Positions 1 through 5,621 of a stretch of 8,393 nt of DNA are shown piece by piece. A program made the translations under genes and the position numbers. The first letter of the stretch is position 1, and each line of letters starts with the position of its first letter. Source of the DNA: CAG-1031 sp964391735 (GTDB lineage Bacteria; Bacteroidota; Bacteroidia; Bacteroidales; Muribaculaceae); assembly GCA_964391735.1 (NCBI GenBank), contig CAYMNF010000073.1, positions 1 through 8,393 of the forward strand. The letters are read 5' to 3'. The notes under the pieces were generated by a model. That model was not told the DNA's origin and did not search any database. It saw only the letters and a program-made list of their open reading frames with translations.

Positions 1-26
1 CGGGGGTTCGAATCCCTCTCTCTCCG
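1..26 (+). tRNA. 3' end of a tRNA, probably tRNA-Ser (partial)
   Basis: This is the T arm and 3' acceptor strand of a tRNA whose 5' part lies outside the window. The T stem is 2-6 paired with 14-18, with one G-U pair, around the 7-base loop TTCGAAT (7-13). The acceptor 3' strand TCTCTCC (19-25) is followed by discriminator G26. CCA is not encoded, as is common in Bacteroidetes. An acceptor strand that would pair with GGAGAGA, together with discriminator G, is typical of tRNA-Ser. The anticodon is not visible, so the isotype is an inference. A terminator hairpin follows directly. Confidence 0.8.
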
Positions 27-33
27 CACAAAG

Positions 34-65
34 TAGCTCGCTGATTCCCGGCGAGCTATTCTTTT
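34..65 (+). terminator. Rho-independent terminator after the tRNA
   Basis: A perfect 8-bp stem, TAGCTCGC (34-41) with GCGAGCTA (51-58), encloses a 9-base loop. It is followed by a T-rich tail (59-65). Placed eight bases after the tRNA discriminator base, it would end the tRNA transcript. Confidence 0.8.
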
Positions 66-92
66 ATGAGGGTCACACATCTTCCTTCTTGG

Positions 93-159
93 CGGGGGTT
101 CGAATTCCTCTCTCTCCGCACAAAGTAGCTCGCTGATTCCCGGCGAGCTATTCTTTTAT
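93..159 (+). repeat. Second copy of the tRNA 3' end plus terminator (tRNA remnant)
   Basis: Positions 93-159 repeat 1-67 with one difference, C14 to T106, which turns a T-stem G-C pair into G-U. The copy holds only the T arm, the 3' acceptor strand (111-117), G118 and the terminator. The 25 bases before it (68-92) do not look like a tRNA body, so no functional tRNA is encoded here. It could come from a local tandem duplication, or from a mobile element that used the tRNA 3' end as attachment site and was later lost. No integrase lies in the window. Confidence 0.8.
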
Positions 160-164
160 TTTTT
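126..164 (+). terminator. Duplicated terminator hairpin
   Basis: This is the same 8-bp stem as the first terminator, here at 126-133 and 143-150. It is followed by a longer T-rich tail (151-164). As part of the duplicated block it probably acts as a second, redundant stop for tRNA read-through. Confidence 0.65.
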
Positions 165-166
165 GG

Positions 167-317
167 TTTACCGATAACGGGTAAAAAATTGCTGTACATT
201 GTCTCCGTTTCCCAGGGCAGACCGCGGACGCACGAGCCGAATTGCTTTCCCGCGAACGTACGCAAATTGCTGTAACTTGTCGGCATTTCCCGGGGCGGAC
301 GGCGGACGCACGAGGCG
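167..317. repeat. Two diverged tandem copies of a 78-bp intergenic unit
   Basis: The cores 186-239 and 264-317 align without gaps at 45 of 54 positions, offset by 78 bp. The similarity extends more weakly leftward to about 167 and 246. The best conserved part is the segment reading GCGGACGCACGAG. Because 78 is a multiple of three, the minus strand stays open and reads a 26-residue quasi-repeat, but I see no sign of real coding. A 6-bp stem, TTTACC (167-172) with GGTAAA (180-185), sits at the left edge but lacks a terminator tail. The function is unknown; it may belong to a dispersed intergenic repeat family. Confidence 0.65.
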
Positions 318-319
318 TG

Positions 320-454
320 TGTCCCTACGTTCGCGGTAAACAGACGGCAGCATAAACGATTGACGTTCAAAATAATTACTCGTACTGGGACAATGCTTGT
401 TTGTCCCTACGGTCGCGGTTAACAAACTGCAGCATAAACGATGGGCGTACAAAA
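320..454. repeat. Two copies of a second intergenic repeat unit
   Basis: Positions 320-372 and 402-454 match at 46 of 53 positions, offset by 82 bp, and share the cores TGTCCCTACG and GCAGCATAAACGAT. The 11-mer TACGTTCGCGG (326-336) is the exact inverse of 250-260, so these units carry, in opposite orientation, an element also found in the 78-bp unit to the left. The 29 bases between the copies (373-401) show nothing recognisable. With 160-319 this fills the gap between the tRNA region and the next gene. Confidence 0.65.
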
Positions 455-459
455 ATTTG

Positions 460-504
460 GGGGGGGAGAGAAAACGAAAGGCTACGCAGGGGCGCAGCCT
501 TTCG
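460..504 (-). terminator. Rho-independent terminator of the GH85-like gene
   Basis: A perfect 9-bp stem, CGAAAGGCT (475-483) with AGCCTTTCG (496-504), is extended by three more pairs after one A-C mismatch. On the minus strand it is followed by a TTTT-containing pyrimidine tail (474 down to 460). It lies about 20 bases past the stop codon of the minus-strand gene. A run of eight G on the plus strand (459-466) borders it. Confidence 0.8.
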
Positions 505-524
505 GGTGGAAGAGGGTGGGAGAG

Positions 525-3500
525 TTATCGTTTTAGGACGCGTTGGGAGGAGATGAGTTTGCCGTCTTGCTCAACGGTGACCACGTACATGCCGGCGGGC
601 ACTACGGGGTATATGCGCATGGCCTCTTGGGCGTCTGCGTTGAAGTCGTTGGCCAGAAGGCGGCGTCCATCCATACCTACCAAGCTGATGTGGAATGACC
701 CGTCGGTGGGTGCCACAATGTCAAGGTAGTTGTCAAAAGGGTTGGGAGTGACATCTGCGGATGGTGTGGTGACGTTTTCGATAGATGAAGAGGCGTCTCC
801 AACAGTTATCTTGAACTGCTTTGTGTGCTCGCCATACTCGTTTTTCAGGGTTACGCCGGCCAAGTATGTGCCGTTGTAAGGGAATACCAGTTTGGCTCGG
901 CCGGTAGTGTTGTTGCCGGCGATATCTGCTACTGAGCCACCTTCGTTGGTAAACTCTACTGTGGTTTTCAGGTTGAATGCTGAGCCGCTGAGGGTGGGAG
1001 CACCGGCGCAATAGGTGGGTTTAATCCACTTGACTGTGCCTTGGCCCTCAACCTCGGTGGCCTCATAGTCATGGCTACCGGCCTTGAAGGGTGTGGTGCC
1101 CACGCCGGTAAATGTGTAGTCGTTGGCGCAGTCCTTTTCAAAGTCAAATGCTGAAACCAGGCCGGCGGGGAGGGATGCGGGATTGATGTCCTGCATTGAT
1201 TTGGCCACGCCGTTGGCATCCAGGGCTGAGTTCCACAACATCAGGTTGTCAAGGTTTCCGGTGGCAGAACCTGATTTGTGGAGGAAGCCACCGACAGCAA
1301 CAACGTTGTTGGCACGCCAGCCATAGGTGGTACCTTGATAGGTGGGATTACCGCTCTTTGCCTGGTCGTTGCGGGACCATGAGGTTACGGTCTGCTCCTT
1401 GCCGTCAAGATAGAAGTGCGCAAGTACCTGTCCGGAAGCGTTGCGGTCAAACACGTATGCGAAGTGGTGCCATACGCCCGGTTCAATTCGAGTGTTGTCA
1501 AAGCGATAGTTGACATTGCCGCCGGTAGCCATGCGCATGGTGAAGGCATCGGTGTAGCCGTTTGCATCAACGGTGTGCCAGAACCATCCCCAGTTGTTGT
1601 TTGACCAGGCATCACCCTTGTCGCGAATATTAAGCAGGTGGGCTGCCTTGTCGTTGAAGTTGTCAGGCTTGAGCCAGAAAGACACGGTGAATGAGCCGTC
1701 CTCTGGGAGCTTGGTGTCAGCATAGCGGAATCCTACACCGCCCTCGCCCACGCGGATACCGCGTGCCAAGGTTGCCTCGCCGGGTTTGGCTGAGAAGCCT
1801 ATTACGGCTGATTTGGTGTCCTCAGGCAAGGCGATTTCTGCATCTGACAGGCCGTTGACTGAGGCTGAGGTTATGTAGGGGATATTGCCGGTTGCTGAAC
1901 CGGTTATTTGCACCATGGCGTTGAATTGGCGTGATGTTTTTGTGGTCTCGCCGTCGATAGTTTCCATACCGTCAACAATCACGTTGTAGTTGCCGACATC
2001 CTGCAAGCCGTTCTCAAGAACCAACTCGGTGGCGTTCTCAGCCGATGCGACAGTTTTGCCGGAAGCGTCGGTGAGGGTCCATTTCGCCGGGGCATGGTTG
2101 GCATCGGCATAGCGTACGCTGAAGGCGTCACCGGGATTGATGACGTATTTGCTGAGGATAACGTTGTCTGAAGGTTCATAAACGGCATCGAGTTCCATTG
2201 CCTGGCTCCATGCGATGTCGCTCTCGTTGGTCATGTCCATTGACATAGCCGATACACCCAAGGCAACCTTTTTGCCGTCTTTATATTCAACGGGGATTGA
2301 GAACATCAGGCCGGCCCATGAAGTTGTCATTCCCATGAGCACGGGTTCTTTACCCTCCTCGCGTGCATAGAGCTTGAACAGTGAGGTGTTGACATCGCTG
2401 TTGTAGCAAACATCATTGCCCTTGTTGTTGGGCATGTTGAAGATGATCTTGCCGTCAACGCCGTCATGGCGAGCACTAAGTACCTGAGCTTTCTCAATAA
2501 CGGGGGTAGCCGGCTTGGTTGAGGTAACGTTGGGGCGAATGATTGAAATCTCGCCAAGACGCATGTCAAGGTTGGCGGCGTTTTTGAACTTGAGGGCTAT
2601 CATAGCAACCTCTTTCCCGGCCAGAGAGGCGAACTGCTGGCCTATGACGAATTTGCGCTCACGCCAGTAGCCTACCGGTTCGGCGGGGGTCATGATTGAG
2701 GCTGTTGACTCAACATCCTCGGCACCCTTTGCCGACAATACCAGAGCGGCGTCAGCCGACCCGTCCACAATTTTGTAGCGCACGGTCACAACGTCGCCGG
2801 CAGCAAGGGGGAACTCGGTCTTGAACAGGTGCAGGTACTCAGTGTTGGTTGACCCGTTGATGCGCACCAGGCTGCCGCCGTTCCATGCGTCGTCCCAAGT
2901 AAACTCAGCATTGAGGCCGTTGGCGGGGACGTCAGCACCCCGGCGGCCCATAAAGGATTTTGAGAACCACCACATCCAGGTGGGCAGGTAGTCTTGGATA
3001 CCGATGTTGTACCACTCAGAGTTGTGGCAGCGTTTACCCTCAAGGTTGAAGAATTTACCGTTACCGAGGTTGAAGTATGAGATAAACGGCTCCTCGCTGA
3101 GGTCCCATTTGAGGGCTGAGCGGGCCGACATCATCTTTGACATGCCAAAGAAACTGTCATTGTCGGCGGCAATCTTCAGGGAGTTGTTGATGGGCAGGTC
3201 GTTGACCGGGTTGCGGGTGCCACCGGTGAACCATTTCTCCATGCGCAGCAGGTATGAGCGCAGGCGGTCATCGGGTTTGGGGCCTTTCTCGGCACGGCTC
3301 TCCCAGAACATGTTCTCAGAGTGGGCACCCCAAAGGCCTATTGACAGATTGTAGTCCTTGAGCAGGGTCCAAATCTGGTTGGTGTTTCTTTGCGGCTCCT
3401 TGCCCTGCATGTTGATGCCGCAATACAGGTCAAGGGGAGTGCGGCCATATTGCTCGGCGGTGTTGACCGAGCGTTTCAGCAGAGAGGCGTTGTTCCAGTT

Positions 3501-4295
3501 GTAGTTGAAAAAGAGGGCTGTGCGGATGTTGTCGCCATAACCCCAGTTCTCGATGTTGTGGGTTGACAGACCGTTGTCAAAGGAGATGGTACCGTTGTCA
3601 TTGGTGCCGTCATACCATATATTCTCGGCCAGTGGGTTGCGGCCCGTGTCTTTCAGGCGGTGTATAATGTCGGCATGCAAATCCTGCAGGCGGGGAATCA
3701 GGTCCTTTAAGGTTACCGAAAACTCAGAGTTGTAGCCGATGCCATCGACACCGTAATAGTCAAGGAAGTCTGAGACCTTCTCGCCGCCGCACTCCGTCAG
3801 TGAGTAAAGGGCGTTTTTCCATGACGCTGAGATGGTACCCCAGGGCACTGAGGCCACAGCGCTGACGGGCACACCGTTCTTGTGGGCAACGTCTGAGAAG
3901 TTGCCGGGGATGCGTATAAGCTGGGTTGACCAGTTGCCATAGTGGGTGACGTATGACCACATGGGGAAAACCTCACTGTCAAACACGCCGTCGGGCAGTG
4001 CGTTGAAGGTCTCGTTGTTGATAGGAACCCAGAAGATGAGCTTCTTGTCATTCTCCTCGGTCAGCGCGGGGTTGACCTGCGTTGCAGCATTGCGGAAACG
4101 CACTTTGGGCTTTACGCGCGAGATGAAGAAGTTGTCGTCGTCGCTCCATTTCTGTCCTTTCTGCCAATTTTTCAGGGCATCGGGGAATGCAGTCCCGCGA
4201 ATACCCCAGTCGATGTACGAACTCTTAATCTGCTGTGCCGACCCTGCCAAAGGGGCGCAAAGCAGCATTAATGCTATTATTTTGCTGTGTCTCAT
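525..4295 (-). CDS. Secreted GH85-like endo-beta-N-acetylglucosaminidase with LamG-like domain and T9SS sorting tail
   Basis: This 1256-residue protein starts with a Sec signal peptide (cleavage likely after AGSA, residue 20). Residues about 55-430 resemble family GH85, which cuts the GlcNAc-beta-1,4-GlcNAc core of N-glycans by substrate-assisted catalysis. VDGIGYNSEF holds the N-x-E catalytic pair (N189, E191). WYD (227-229), GTISFDN (235-241) and FFNYNW (262-267) fit the later GH85 blocks. Known enzymes have W-Q-N where this one has F239-D240-N241. After the catalytic part come, by appearance, a galactose-binding-like region (about 460-590), an FN3-like region (595-705), an Ig-like region (710-795), a LamG/ConA-like domain (about 855-1035, with VSFWLKP and GVWHHFAYVFD), a PKD-like stretch (1095-1168), and a T9SS type A sorting domain (about 1180-1256: TPNPF, PAGMYVVTV, terminal RVLKR). 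The predicted location is outside the cell or on its surface. The gene stands alone between its own promoter and terminator. Accessory domain names are less certain than the catalytic and sorting assignments. Confidence 0.8.
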   Translation of the reverse strand: MRHSKIIALMLLCAPLAGSAQQIKSSYIDWGIRGTAFPDALKNWQKGQKWSDDDNFFISRVKPKVRFRNAATQVNPALTEENDKKLIFWVPINNETFNALPDGVFDSEVFPMWSYVTHYGNWSTQLIRIPGNFSDVAHKNGVPVSAVASVPWGTISASWKNALYSLTECGGEKVSDFLDYYGVDGIGYNSEFSVTLKDLIPRLQDLHADIIHRLKDTGRNPLAENIWYDGTNDNGTISFDNGLSTHNIENWGYGDNIRTALFFNYNWNNASLLKRSVNTAEQYGRTPLDLYCGINMQGKEPQRNTNQIWTLLKDYNLSIGLWGAHSENMFWESRAEKGPKPDDRLRSYLLRMEKWFTGGTRNPVNDLPINNSLKIAADNDSFFGMSKMMSARSALKWDLSEEPFISYFNLGNGKFFNLEGKRCHNSEWYNIGIQDYLPTWMWWFSKSFMGRRGADVPANGLNAEFTWDDAWNGGSLVRINGSTNTEYLHLFKTEFPLAAGDVVTVRYKIVDGSADAALVLSAKGAEDVESTASIMTPAEPVGYWRERKFVIGQQFASLAGKEVAMIALKFKNAANLDMRLGEISIIRPNVTSTKPATPVIEKAQVLSARHDGVDGKIIFNMPNNKGNDVCYNSDVNTSLFKLYAREEGKEPVLMGMTTSWAGLMFSIPVEYKDGKKVALGVSAMSMDMTNESDIAWSQAMELDAVYEPSDNVILSKYVINPGDAFSVRYADANHAPAKWTLTDASGKTVASAENATELVLENGLQDVGNYNVIVDGMETIDGETTKTSRQFNAMVQITGSATGNIPYITSASVNGLSDAEIALPEDTKSAVIGFSAKPGEATLARGIRVGEGGVGFRYADTKLPEDGSFTVSFWLKPDNFNDKAAHLLNIRDKGDAWSNNNWGWFWHTVDANGYTDAFTMRMATGGNVNYRFDNTRIEPGVWHHFAYVFDRNASGQVLAHFYLDGKEQTVTSWSRNDQAKSGNPTYQGTTYGWRANNVVAVGGFLHKSGSATGNLDNLMLWNSALDANGVAKSMQDINPASLPAGLVSAFDFEKDCANDYTFTGVGTTPFKAGSHDYEATEVEGQGTVKWIKPTYCAGAPTLSGSAFNLKTTVEFTNEGGSVADIAGNNTTGRAKLVFPYNGTYLAGVTLKNEYGEHTKQFKITVGDASSSIENVTTPSADVTPNPFDNYLDIVAPTDGSFHISLVGMDGRRLLANDFNADAQEAMRIYPVVPAGMYVVTVEQDGKLISSQRVLKR

Positions 4296-4327
4296 GTAAT
4301 ATGTAATAGTGTATTATTTTCCAAATA

Positions 4328-4359
4328 CAAAAATACTAATTTTTTTGCAGTTACACAAA
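4328..4359 (-). promoter_or_regulatory. Bacteroidetes-type promoter of the GH85-like gene
   Basis: On the minus strand, TTTG (4356-4359) and TATTTTTG (4328-4335, matching TAnnTTTG) are separated by exactly 20 bases, the consensus for the primary sigma factor of this phylum. Transcription would begin near 4320, giving a leader of about 25 bases before the ATG at 4293-4295. No strong Shine-Dalgarno site is visible, which is usual in the group. Confidence 0.7.
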
Positions 4360-4379
4360 AGTGGCGCCCTAAATTGTGC

Positions 4380-4387
4380 TATATTTG
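4380..4387 (+). promoter_or_regulatory. Probable -7 promoter element of the 398-residue protein gene
   Basis: TATATTTG matches TAnnTTTG exactly and lies 27 bases before the ATG at 4415. No TTTG stands at the expected 19-21 bases upstream; the nearest good one (4344-4347) is 32 bases away. The promoter may therefore be weak or activator-dependent. It lies next to the divergent promoter of the GH85-like gene. Confidence 0.5.
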
Positions 4388-4414
4388 CAACTTAGAACAA
4401 AATGACCACTGAGT

Positions 4415-5611
4415 ATGAAGAAGCTGTTTCTAACTATTTTTGCCGGTGTCCTTGCCTTGATAGCCTATGCGCAATATGAGCGTTTTGATTTTAGAAATGC
4501 CCGGGAGATTTCTGCCATCAGGCTTTACAGCACCGATAGCGAGGGGTACCTGATTAGGGACTATTACGAGAACACAACGGCTTTAGACAGCGTGGAGCGC
4601 GTGTATGCCTACGATAAAAAGAACAAAACGGCGTATGTCCTGACGCCCCGAGGCAACTACCGCGTGTGGCTTACCGATGAGGCCGCCAAGGCTATGAAAA
4701 AGGATAAGGAGGTTGGGAAACTCAACGGGGAGGACCTCAACGCGGTTATTGAGGCCATGAACCTGAAGCTGGAGGGGAGAGCCGATGAGTATAACCGTGC
4801 GCATGAGGCCTACCTGAACTTTCTGGCCGAGGAGGCCCGCAAAAAGCGCATGGAGGACTCCATTCGCGAGCAACGACGACTTGACTCAATAGCCCGGGTA
4901 GAGGCAGCCCTTGAGCAGGAAAGAATCAACCGCTATCGCGCTACCGAGAATTGGAGCGTTATCCCCTTGGGAAATGTGAAGCTGCGCTGCAAAGAGGAGG
5001 GATGCGGCGAAACGGTTGACGGCGGAAAGGTGGTGAGCTGCGGGATGAAACAGGATACGATCTACTTCTTTTCCCAAGAGGAGTTGGCCCTGGGCAAAAC
5101 CTACATGAAGATGCACTATGCCGTGCATAAAGTTGATACGGAGAAGGATAAGAAGTTGGCATTCCATGTCAAGGCGTTTGCCGACAGCCTGCAAAGCGAG
5201 GGGGCCATACTATCGCCTGAGATGGTGCCCTCCATGAATCTCTGGAGCCTTGAGAATTGCCTCGATGAGGTGAAGAAAGCTGCCCCCTACGGCTTCGTGG
5301 AGGATTGGGGATGGGATGAGGAATACGGGACCCTTACATTCCACATTTCATATACCAACCTCAACAAGAAGACCATTAAGTATATAACCGTATATTGGCA
5401 GCTTAAGAATGATGTTGACGACCCGCGCGGCAGCGGCCAATTCAAGGGCACCGGCCCGGTTGACTACCTTGATACCGGCAGCTGGGAGTGGGACAACACC
5501 CTTTACTTTGTGCGCGGCGATGTCACCCGGATGCGCATAACAAAAATTCTCCTCACCTACATGAACGGAACCACCAAGGTCCTCACGGGCAAGGAGATAA
5601 AGTTTAATTGA
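4415..5611 (+). CDS. Exported coiled-coil protein of unknown function
   Basis: I do not recognise this 398-residue protein. It begins with a clear Sec signal peptide (MKK, hydrophobic core, likely cleavage after AYA at residue 19) and has no lipobox cysteine and no T9SS tail, so a periplasmic location is likely. Residues about 20-95 look beta-rich. Residues 105-176 are highly charged, rich in E, R, K and A, and probably form a long helix or coiled coil. A three-cysteine segment follows (C192, C197, C209). From about 300 to 395 there is an alternating hydrophobic pattern (TLTFHISYTN, ITVYWQL, ITKILLTYMN) suggesting an Ig-like beta-sandwich, perhaps similar to FxLYD-type domains. It is transcribed divergently from the GH85-like gene and converges on ftsH with a 10-bp gap. 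The start is supported by the signal peptide and the TAnnTTTG element upstream. A functional link to either neighbour is not shown. Confidence 0.85.
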   Translation: MKKLFLTIFAGVLALIAYAQYERFDFRNAREISAIRLYSTDSEGYLIRDYYENTTALDSVERVYAYDKKNKTAYVLTPRGNYRVWLTDEAAKAMKKDKEVGKLNGEDLNAVIEAMNLKLEGRADEYNRAHEAYLNFLAEEARKKRMEDSIREQRRLDSIARVEAALEQERINRYRATENWSVIPLGNVKLRCKEEGCGETVDGGKVVSCGMKQDTIYFFSQEELALGKTYMKMHYAVHKVDTEKDKKLAFHVKAFADSLQSEGAILSPEMVPSMNLWSLENCLDEVKKAAPYGFVEDWGWDEEYGTLTFHISYTNLNKKTIKYITVYWQLKNDVDDPRGSGQFKGTGPVDYLDTGSWEWDNTLYFVRGDVTRMRITKILLTYMNGTTKVLTGKEIKFN

Positions 5612-5621
5612 ATCGGGTATC

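Noticed and set aside
93..118. Second functional tRNA
   Set aside because: Only the T arm and 3' acceptor strand are present; the 25 bases before it cannot supply the D arm, anticodon arm and 5' acceptor strand.
56..452. Two overlapping minus-strand open frames (56-370 and 168-452) with cysteine- and arginine-rich products
   Set aside because: They are translations of the diverged intergenic repeats. The 78-bp period keeps one frame open by arithmetic, the frames run through the tRNA remnant and terminator, and there is no supporting promoter or family match.
167..454. Possible CRISPR array
   Set aside because: Only two copies of each of two units, repeats far longer than CRISPR repeats and diverged from each other, irregular spacing, and no cas genes.
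4257..4259. Lipoprotein cysteine (C13) in the signal peptide of the GH85-like protein
   Set aside because: The preceding residues M-L-L do not fit a lipobox, and a good signal peptidase I site (AGSA before QQ) follows.
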